Shown here in pieces: positions 5,337 to 10,901 of a stretch of DNA of 10,901 nucleotides. The stretch is taken from contig JAEZDR010000127.1 of the NCBI GenBank assembly GCA_023433265.1, positions 1 to 10,901 on the forward strand, written 5' to 3'. Under the pieces are notes generated by a model, which had not been told where the DNA came from, ran no database searches, and was given only the letters and a program-made list of their open reading frames with translations. The first letter of the stretch is position 1; the number at the start of each line of letters is the position of its first letter. The translations under genes were made by a program, and so were the position numbers. This DNA comes from Bacteroidota bacterium. Lineage in GTDB: Bacteria > Bacteroidota > Bacteroidia > Chitinophagales > Chitinophagaceae.

Positions 5337-6455
5337 ATGAAGTATCCTCAGCCCAATCTTGCCTTGTTACAAGTACCGTCGGCACAACAGCCTTTTTATA
5401 CCCAGCCTGTTTCTTCGGGGGATGTGTTCACTGACCGGACGGGTTCTTACCTGAATGAACTGACGTTTTATACAGCCTGCTTTAATTATGCGCCTAATCT
5501 TATTTCGGAAAACGACATCAATGCACGTAAGGCTAACCAGTGGTTCGCTGCGCAGTACCGGCAGGAAATATCCAATGTTTATTTCAACAAGCGTTGTTTT
5601 CGCAAAAAGGGCGTCTCAGAATATGACGACATCTTTTACTTTCTTTATGAGGATTTAGTTGTTAACCTCGATGTCAATTGTTCTACCGTGCGCTTCCTGT
5701 TCCGTAAAACTGATTACAACAAGGTAGAAGCCATTATATCTGCATTTCGTAGACACCGCAACAGGCGTTTTGTTGTACCGCAGGTGCAGGTGTTGATTTA
5801 CAAGAGTGGCGGAATTGACACGGAACCGCTTGACATAAGGCCGCCGAAACTACAATTGACTGACAACTACAATGATGATTTCATAGAAGTTCATAACAAC
5901 ATCATCAAGCGGCTTTCGCGCAAACATGACAAGGGAATCGTGTTGCTCCATGGCAAGCCCGGCACTGGTAAAACCTCCTACATCCGCTACCTCATTACAA
6001 AGCTTAAAAAGGATGTAATCTTTCTACCACCGGGACTTGCCAACGCTATTACCAACCCTGACTTGCTGCCATTACTTCTGCGTAATACCAACTCAGTATT
6101 TGTAATAGAGGACGCTGAAAATATCGTCATGCACCGTGAGTTGAAGGGCCAGTCGCCTGTATCCGCATTACTAAATATATCGGATGGTTTATTGTCCGAT
6201 TGTCTCAATATTCAAATCATTTGCTCATTCAATACGGACGTTAATAAGATAGATCCGGCCCTTTTGCGGAAGGGAAGGCTAATTGCCAAGTATGAGTTTA
6301 AAGAATTGGAAGTAAACAAGGCTCAAGCTTTGTCAGATAAGCTAGGCTATGAGCGTAAGGTTACAAGTCCTACAACGCTTACCGCCATCTATAACCAGGA
6401 TGAACCATCTTTTGAGCCTTTGCAAAGAACAAGAATAGGGTTTAATATAGAATAG
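5337..6455 (+). CDS. BCS1-like AAA ATPase
   Basis: This 372-aa protein has an N-terminal region of about 180 residues that I do not recognise (it includes DIFYFLYEDLVVNLD), followed by one AAA module. Walker A is GKPGTGKT (206-213), the Walker B strand is VFVIEDAE (254-261), sensor 1 is SFNT (297-300), and DPALLRKGRL (306-315) carries the R-x-G-R arrangement that supplies the arginine finger in BCS1-type AAA proteins. These proteins form rings that use ATP to remodel or unfold protein partners. The end is short and lacks an extra domain. No membrane segment is visible, so it is probably cytoplasmic. It opens a likely three-gene operon with the 158-aa protein and the WYL regulator, and its leader carries competing hairpins. 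Such ATPases occur widely in Bacteroidota; the substrate is unknown. Confidence 0.85.
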   Translation: MKYPQPNLALLQVPSAQQPFYTQPVSSGDVFTDRTGSYLNELTFYTACFNYAPNLISENDINARKANQWFAAQYRQEISNVYFNKRCFRKKGVSEYDDIFYFLYEDLVVNLDVNCSTVRFLFRKTDYNKVEAIISAFRRHRNRRFVVPQVQVLIYKSGGIDTEPLDIRPPKLQLTDNYNDDFIEVHNNIIKRLSRKHDKGIVLLHGKPGTGKTSYIRYLITKLKKDVIFLPPGLANAITNPDLLPLLLRNTNSVFVIEDAENIVMHRELKGQSPVSALLNISDGLLSDCLNIQIICSFNTDVNKIDPALLRKGRLIAKYEFKELEVNKAQALSDKLGYERKVTSPTTLTAIYNQDEPSFEPLQRTRIGFNIE

Positions 6456-6460
6456 TCACC

Positions 6461-6496
6461 ATGACGATATTGTGTGGCGCCAATAGAAAAAGATAG
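6461..6496 (+). CDS. Possible 11-codon leader ORF
   Basis: An ATG five bases after the ATPase stop opens an 11-codon frame (MTILCGANRKR) whose TAG ends one base before the ATG at 6498. Such a tiny frame could pass ribosomes from the ATPase to the next gene by termination-reinitiation. It has no independent support and may be chance. Confidence 0.2.
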   Translation: MTILCGANRKR

Positions 6497-6497
6497 T

Positions 6498-6974
6498 ATG
6501 CAACCTTTTTCATTCCATTTGGATGGACATCAAGTCGCTTTCGTCAACAGCCTCAACAACCTGTTGCTTGAGGCGGAGGAAGAAATAGTGCGACGGGTAA
6601 TCCATTGTGCAAGCGGCGGTAGCAACTGGCCCATAGGAGCATGTAATGAGGTACTTCTTGTTGCTAAGCTTGAATACAGAAATTCGGTGGAAGCAATCGT
6701 ACATGATTGGGAGCAGTATTTTGGCTATGCGGCAGTTGTTGAACATCATTTTGGTTGTCTCAACCGGAATGGGGCGGGCCAAGATGTTTACCGGGATGAC
6801 CTGCCTGAATTGCAGCAGCCTTATAGTTATCTGCTTTTCGATTTCCTACGACATACTGAACCAGGCGTGGCTGACAGGTTGTTTGAAGTTGCAGAACTGG
6901 TGGTGAGTATTGAAATGAAGTATTGCGCTGATATCCCGGTGAAAAATAAAGCAGGTGAGAAGGAAGAAGAGTAA
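6498..6974 (+). CDS. Hypothetical protein between the AAA ATPase and WYL genes
   Basis: I do not recognise this 158-aa protein. It is soluble-looking, with an amphipathic helical stretch at 18-36 (LNNLLLEAEEEIVRR), a WEQYFGY segment at 71-77, several histidines and cysteines in the middle (H36, C37, H83, H84, C87), and a highly charged tail ending KNKAGEKEEE. No catalytic motif is evident. The ATG at 6498 is preferred; an in-frame GTG at 6474 would add eight residues. It lies 42 bp after the ATPase stop and 83 bp before the WYL gene, so it is probably co-transcribed. It may be a substrate or adaptor of the ATPase, but that is inferred only from position. Confidence 0.6.
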   Translation: MQPFSFHLDGHQVAFVNSLNNLLLEAEEEIVRRVIHCASGGSNWPIGACNEVLLVAKLEYRNSVEAIVHDWEQYFGYAAVVEHHFGCLNRNGAGQDVYRDDLPELQQPYSYLLFDFLRHTEPGVADRLFEVAELVVSIEMKYCADIPVKNKAGEKEEE

Positions 6975-6980
6975 TTTTAG

Positions 6981-7015
6981 GGGAGGGAGAAAAAGCTTTT
7001 TTCTGTTTGGCTCCC
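6981..7015 (+). other. Intergenic hairpin before the WYL gene
   Basis: GGGAG (6981-6985) can pair with CTCCC (7011-7015), enclosing AGAAAAA (6988-6994) and TTTTTCT (6998-7004), which also pair. The stem is AT-rich inside and has no T-run after the outer arm. It may slow transcription or stabilise the transcript between the second and third genes. The evidence is weak. Confidence 0.3.
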
Positions 7016-7057
7016 ACTACGTGCCCCAAACGTCGAAATGACGGTCAAAAAATTAAT

Positions 7058-7984
7058 ATGTCGAAACGAGGATACATATACCGTTACCAGTTAATACTGG
7101 GAAAGCTGAGGCAGAAGCCCTACTCAACTTTAGAGGAGTTGCAAAAGCATGTTGAGCGGAGCCTGGGTTTGTTAGGCGATAAAGACGAGACCCTACAAGT
7201 GGGTTATGCAAAGCGAACTTTAGAGCGTGATTTGAAGGAGATTCGTAACCTATTTGGTATCGACATTGAATATTCAAAGTCAAACAAGGGGTATTTCATC
7301 AATGCAGCTGCTACCGACAATGTGAGCTTTAGCAGGATGATTGAAGCATTTGACATCTTCAATTCATTTGGGTTGGTACAAAACCTGAGTCCTTTTGTTC
7401 ACCTGGAAACGCGTCGGCCTCAGGGTACGGAAAATCTTTATGGATTGATCCACGCCATTCAAAACAAAAAGCGCATAGAGTTCAGGTATGAGAAGTTTTG
7501 GGAGGAGGCAATAACTGATCGTGTTGCCGAACCTTATGCGTTAAAAGAATTCCGTAATCGCTGGTATGTGCTGGCGCGAGACGTGGCAGACCGCAAAGTG
7601 AAATGCTTTGCACTGGATCGTATGACGGAGCTGAATATCTGTGCCATGGCGTTCCAGCAGCCTGCCAGTTTTGATGTGCAGGAGTATTACCGTTATTGCT
7701 TTGGCATTATTGGCCCCGACAATCAACAACCCGAAGAAATCATTTTATCATTCAATGCTTTCCAGGGGAAGTATATAAAAACCCTCAAACTGCATGAAAA
7801 TCAGGAATCATTAGTAGATGATGATGATGAATTCCGCGTGCGCCTCAACCTTTGCATCACGCATGACTTTGTGATGGAGTTGATGTCGTACGGAGATAAT
7901 GTTAAAGTGTTAGCCCCGGAACATCTTGCGAAGGAAATAAGGGCGGCGCACACAAGGGCGGTGGAGAATTACAGAATGGGGTAG
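7058..7984 (+). CDS. WYL-domain transcriptional regulator
   Basis: With the ATG at 7058 this is 308 aa. The N-terminal 80 residues look like a winged helix-turn-helix (KRTLERDLKEIRNLFGI, about 52-68, is the recognition and wing region usual in WYL proteins). The WYL domain spans about 125-190, with RIEFRYEKF and RNRWYVLAR; the hallmark triad is W169-Y170-V171, a common variant of WYL. The C-terminal WCX-like region runs to the end. The domain senses a ligand, often nucleic acid or nucleotide, and changes DNA binding. WYL regulators are known to control several phage-defence systems (BrxR and CapW are examples). Here it is the last gene after the ATPase and 158-aa genes and may autoregulate that cassette. 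A farther upstream in-frame non-ATG start is possible but lacks family support. Confidence 0.85.
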   Translation: MSKRGYIYRYQLILGKLRQKPYSTLEELQKHVERSLGLLGDKDETLQVGYAKRTLERDLKEIRNLFGIDIEYSKSNKGYFINAAATDNVSFSRMIEAFDIFNSFGLVQNLSPFVHLETRRPQGTENLYGLIHAIQNKKRIEFRYEKFWEEAITDRVAEPYALKEFRNRWYVLARDVADRKVKCFALDRMTELNICAMAFQQPASFDVQEYYRYCFGIIGPDNQQPEEIILSFNAFQGKYIKTLKLHENQESLVDDDDEFRVRLNLCITHDFVMELMSYGDNVKVLAPEHLAKEIRAAHTRAVENYRMG

Positions 7985-8326
7985 CAGCGCAGTTGACAAC
8001 AACACTTATGTTCATAGCCAGTATATCAGGGGCTATGGTTGCATACTAATTTAATAATGCAACATATAGGAATCTATTTTTGGAATTCAGCTCCCCGCCA
8101 ACTTATAGCGTGGCAGAAACGCCTGTTTGAGGCCCTTTCATCCCTTTCATCCCTTATGTCCCTTCTGTCCCTTGCGTCCCTTCCGCTTACTGACGTCTTA
8201 TTTTTATCAGAAAAGAAGATCGGTTAGTATTAAGGTTTGAAAAAGTAATGAAGGAAATGAGCTAAGCTACCTTATGTAAAATCTCTAATGTAGTATTGAT
8301 TGCATTAGCCTCGCCGTAGCACGCAA
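7985..8326. other. Convergent intergenic region with hairpins and repeats
   Basis: Between the WYL stop and the glnN terminator I see no gene. It contains two adjacent perfect inverted repeats: CATAGCC (8013-8019) with GGCTATG (8031-8037), and GTTGCAT (8038-8044) with ATGCAAC (8057-8063). It also has the 9-bp tandem array (8134-8187) and a weak pair CTAATG (8285-8290) with CATTAG (8303-8308). The first two hairpins may end or protect the WYL transcript, although neither has a good T-run. Confidence 0.5.
8134..8187. repeat. 9-bp degenerate tandem repeat, six units
   Basis: Six consecutive 9-bp units occupy 8134-8187. The first two are identical (CCTTTCATC), followed by CCTTATGTC, CCTTCTGTC, CCTTGCGTC and CCTTCCGCT. 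The constant part is CCTT at the start of each unit and, except in the last, TC at the end; the middle three bases vary. On the minus strand the core reads AAGGGA. I recall similar AAGGGA-type arrays between genes in Chitinophagaceae. An open frame through it gives only a low-complexity Leu/Ser peptide and is not credible. Confidence 0.8.
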
Positions 8327-8350
8327 AAAAGGCTGCTCACGCAGCCTTTT
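8327..8350 (-). terminator. Intrinsic terminator of glnN (usable on both strands)
   Basis: AAAAGGCTGC (8327-8336) and GCAGCCTTTT (8341-8350) form a perfect 10-bp stem with a 4-nt loop. On the minus strand it lies 21 bp after the glnN stop and is followed by further T (six in all). The A-rich and T-rich flanks would let it also stop plus-strand transcription from the WYL side. Confidence 0.9.
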
Positions 8351-8371
8351 CTATTGCAACAATTTCATTCC

Positions 8372-10564
8372 TTATCTCAGGAAAAGAAGTTCCCGGTATT
8401 TTGGCAATGTCCAGAAGCTGTCTGATACCAGCAACTCCAGTTTATCAACGCTATACCTGATGTCGTCGAAGTATTTTTCTTTCACTTCTTCGCAGTAGGA
8501 GATAGCTTTTTCCCGGTTATCGGTGAGGTTATTTGCCGCCCTGCGAGCTTCCACCATCTTATCTACCAGGCTGTGTACTTTCTGGATGTGGTGCGAAATG
8601 CTCTTTAGCATTTGCAACTGGCTTTGGTAACACTCTTCACCCAATCCTACTTCTTTCAGGCTTCTTATGTTCTTTGCCAGCACATTCTGATACTGTATTG
8701 CGGCAGGCAGTATATGGTTGATAGCAAGATCGCCCATTACACGCGCTTCAATCTGTACTTTCTTAATATACTTCTCCAACTCAATATCGTGGCGTGCTTC
8801 CAGCTCGTTGTGTGTGTAAACACCGTGACTTTGGAAGAGCGACTTTGACCTTTCCGTTATCATCGCATCCAGCGCGCGTGGTGTGGTCTTTACATTCGGT
8901 AATCCGCGACGCTCAGCTTCCTTAGCCCATTCTTCACTGTATCCATCCCCTTCAAACAAAACTACCTTGCTGTCAACAATGTACTTCTGTATTACGTGCA
9001 TGATGGCTACTTCTTTCTTGTCGCCTTTGTCCATCAGCTCATCCACTTCGCTCTTAAACTTCTTGAGAGTCTCAGCCATTATGGTGTTCAGCACCGTCAT
9101 AGCATTAGCACAGTTGGCAGAAGATCCTACAGCGCGGAATTCGAACTTGTTACCGGTGAACGCAAAAGGAGAAGTCCTGTTCCTGTCTGTGTTGTCCATC
9201 ATCAGCTCAGGAATGCTGCGGTGAATGTCAAGCTTTAGGATAGCTTCATCCTGCTCATCAAACTTATCGCCCACGCGCTTTTCCACGTCCTCCAATACTT
9301 TGTTGAGGTACTGTCCGATAAATACAGAGATGATTGCCGGCGGAGCTTCATTGGCGCCGAGGCGATGATCGTTTCCTGCTGATGCAATACAGCCTCTTAA
9401 CAGATCTGCATAATCGTGAACTGCTTTTATTGCATTAACGAAGAAGGTAAGGAACATGAGGTTGGTCTTAGGAGTTTTGCCCGGTGCCAACAGGTTTACG
9501 CCTGTGTCTGTAGCCATACTCCAGTTATTGTGTTTACCGCTACCGTTGATGCCGGCAAACGGTTTCTCATGCAGTAAAATCCTCAACTTATGACGGCGCG
9601 CTACGCGGTCCATGATGTCCATGAGAAGCGTGTTGTGATCTACAGCTACGCCAACTTCTTCAAATATGGGTGCACACTCAAACTGACCCGGTGCAACTTC
9701 GTTGTGGCGTGTGCGCAACGGAATGCCCAGTTTATAGGATTCTTGCTCAAAGTCGCGCATGAAAGCGTAGACCCTTTCCGGGATGGAAGCGAAATAGTGA
9801 TCTTCCAACTGCTGACCTTTAGCGGGGGAGTGGCCAAAAACCGTGCGTCCGCACTGAACCAAATCGGGCCTTGCATTGAAAAGGGTTTCATCTACCACGA
9901 AATACTCCTGTTCCCAACCTAATGTAGGCGTAACACGCGTTATATTTTTATCGAAGTAATTACACACGTCTACTGCAGCCTTGTTTATTGCTTCAAGGGC
10001 CTTTAGTAGTGGCGCCTTGTAATCGAGGCTATCACCGGTATATGAAACAAAGATGGTAGGAATACAAAGTGTTTTACCGTTGCCCATCTCCATTATAAAT
10101 GCCGGGGAGGAGGGATCCCATGCTGTATAACCACGGGCCTCGAAAGTGGCTCTCAAACCGCCGCTTGGGAAAGAGGAAGCATCCGGCTCCTGCTGAATTA
10201 AGGCAGCCCCGTCAAATTCTTCTATTGCGGTGCCATCCCCTTTAATGGTAAAGAAAGAATCATGTTTTTCGGCGGTGGTGCCGGTAAGCGGTTGAAACCA
10301 GTGCGTATAGTGCGTAACCCCTTTGCTTTCAGCCCAGGCTTTCAAGCCGCTGGCAATTTGATTTGCCATGGCTCTATCAATTTTTTTATGTCCCCTGATA
10401 CTTGCAGTGAGGCTTTTGAAAGCTTCATCGCTTAGAACAGCTCTTGCTACCTGGAGTGTAAATACATTCTCGTTAAAAATGGCAGTTATCCTGGCAGAGG
10501 CGGGTACTTCGCGGTCCTGTTTTGACTCAATAATTGAGCGGACTGCATCGAAACGGAGCGACAT
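8372..10564 (-). CDS. glnN: Glutamine synthetase type III
   Basis: This 730-aa enzyme makes glutamine from glutamate, ammonia and ATP in the cytoplasm. Its length fits the GlnN (type III) family, much longer than type I (about 470 aa). Family signatures are present: TLGWEQEYFVV (214-224) with catalytic glutamates, TRHNEVAPGQFE (285-296), HEKPFAGINGSGKHNNWS (332-349, substrate and ATP binding), and SAGNDHRLGANEAPPAI (395-411). The C-terminal extension (about 480-730) is helical and belongs to type III enzymes. The start at 10564 (MSLRFDAVR) is chosen because the open frame upstream adds only 30 low-complexity, hydrophobic residues in AT-rich DNA typical of a leader. It is transcribed alone and ends at the terminator at 8327-8350. 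No regulator or transporter of nitrogen metabolism lies in the window. It is a housekeeping gene that bounds the accessory region on the right. Confidence 0.97.
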   Translation of the reverse strand: MSLRFDAVRSIIESKQDREVPASARITAIFNENVFTLQVARAVLSDEAFKSLTASIRGHKKIDRAMANQIASGLKAWAESKGVTHYTHWFQPLTGTTAEKHDSFFTIKGDGTAIEEFDGAALIQQEPDASSFPSGGLRATFEARGYTAWDPSSPAFIMEMGNGKTLCIPTIFVSYTGDSLDYKAPLLKALEAINKAAVDVCNYFDKNITRVTPTLGWEQEYFVVDETLFNARPDLVQCGRTVFGHSPAKGQQLEDHYFASIPERVYAFMRDFEQESYKLGIPLRTRHNEVAPGQFECAPIFEEVGVAVDHNTLLMDIMDRVARRHKLRILLHEKPFAGINGSGKHNNWSMATDTGVNLLAPGKTPKTNLMFLTFFVNAIKAVHDYADLLRGCIASAGNDHRLGANEAPPAIISVFIGQYLNKVLEDVEKRVGDKFDEQDEAILKLDIHRSIPELMMDNTDRNRTSPFAFTGNKFEFRAVGSSANCANAMTVLNTIMAETLKKFKSEVDELMDKGDKKEVAIMHVIQKYIVDSKVVLFEGDGYSEEWAKEAERRGLPNVKTTPRALDAMITERSKSLFQSHGVYTHNELEARHDIELEKYIKKVQIEARVMGDLAINHILPAAIQYQNVLAKNIRSLKEVGLGEECYQSQLQMLKSISHHIQKVHSLVDKMVEARRAANNLTDNREKAISYCEEVKEKYFDDIRYSVDKLELLVSDSFWTLPKYRELLFLR

Positions 10565-10676
10565 AAATGTTTGATTTAGTATTACAAAGCAAAACGGAAT
10601 TTTGGTAAAAAGCAAAAAAATATTTTTGGAAAGGCATAAAAACAGCCATTTCATAAAGCAAAAAGCAGTAAAAAAA

Positions 10677-10901
10677 CTAGGAACGGGCCGTTTTTCGCGA
10701 CGGTCTTATTATAAAATCATACATATAAGTAAAATTAATATGATAGAGGCATAGGGGAATCAGGAGGGGGTAGACGAGGGACTTATAGCGCATGATAGCT
10801 CCTGAAAGGGTTACCGTGTAACCAACGATTAGAAGGTAGGAAACAATGAAAAAAAGAAGAGCGAGCTGGAAGCCACTAAGGTGTTTCGCCATGGCTAAAA
10901 G
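10677..10901 (-). CDS. Membrane protein, C-terminal end, cut by the window edge
   Basis: The frame is open from the window edge to a TAG at 10677 and gives 74 residues. Two hydrophobic segments are visible, one around FQLALLFFIVSYLLIVGY and one around YPLLIPLCLYHINF, with a basic tail (RPSRKTARS). The GAIMRYKSLVYPLLIPL pattern resembles the last membrane helices of glycosyltransferase-type polytopic proteins, where an RY-containing loop precedes a final helix; this is a weak comparison. An ATG at 10892 is in frame, but codons continue upstream of it to the edge (Leu-Leu-Ala), so the real gene probably starts outside the window. It lies 112 bp upstream of glnN in the same direction. A stand-alone 71-aa two-helix protein cannot be excluded. 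Confidence 0.5.
   Translation of the reverse strand, partial: LLAMAKHLSGFQLALLFFIVSYLLIVGYTVTLSGAIMRYKSLVYPLLIPLCLYHINFTYMYDFIIRPSRKTARS

Noticed and set aside
8039..8227. Small open frame in the convergent gap
   Set aside because: Its central part is the 9-bp tandem repeat, it has a non-ATG start and no plausible protein features.
10565..10654. Upstream extension of glnN
   Set aside because: The extra 30 residues are hydrophobic low-complexity sequence from AT-rich leader DNA; type III enzymes begin at a sequence like MSLRFDAVR.
10667..10695. Terminator after the membrane protein
   Set aside because: The near-palindrome around the stop (AACGGGCCGTT) has almost no loop, so the T-run alone is not enough to call a terminator.

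Overview
The window looks like chromosomal DNA of a Bacteroidota member, probably Chitinophagaceae or a close relative. The main evidence is the long GlnN-type (type III) glutamine synthetase, start sites with little Shine-Dalgarno signal, and intergenic repeat elements of a style I associate with that group. The assignment is an inference from gene content and sequence style, not from a database match.

Layout. Positions 1-856 contain no credible gene. They are packed with hairpins, two direct copies of an interspersed element (one carrying an 18-bp perfect palindrome), an eight-unit 11-bp tandem array between those copies, and a nested inverted repeat. Positions 857-3678 hold one MmeI-like single-chain restriction-modification gene (endonuclease, N6-adenine methyltransferase and specificity domain in one protein) split by a one-base frameshift near 2941. 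A phospholipase-D-like gene (3684-4265) follows five bases later. Facing it on the minus strand are a PD-(D/E)XK-family N-terminal remnant (4243-4599) and a second nuclease-like protein of unknown function (4635-5204).

Positions 5337-7984 form a plus-strand cassette: a BCS1-like AAA ATPase, an unrecognised 158-aa protein, and a WYL-domain regulator with a winged-helix N-terminus. The ATPase leader has competing hairpins and a stem that ends at the start codon. A 387-bp convergent gap follows, with hairpins, a 9-bp degenerate tandem repeat and a perfect terminator stem. The housekeeping gene glnN (8372-10564, minus) comes next, then the 3' end of a membrane protein cut by the window edge (10677-10901, minus).

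Interpretation. Positions 857-7984 look like a small defence island between a repeat-rich spacer and housekeeping genes. The restriction-modification gene is the only clearly defensive part, and as assembled it is broken in its specificity region. The phospholipase-D-like protein and the two minus-strand nuclease-like genes are plausible accessories or remnants. The ATPase/unknown/WYL cassette is the best candidate for an undescribed module: WYL proteins often control defence genes, and its leader looks regulated. The function of that cassette is inference only.
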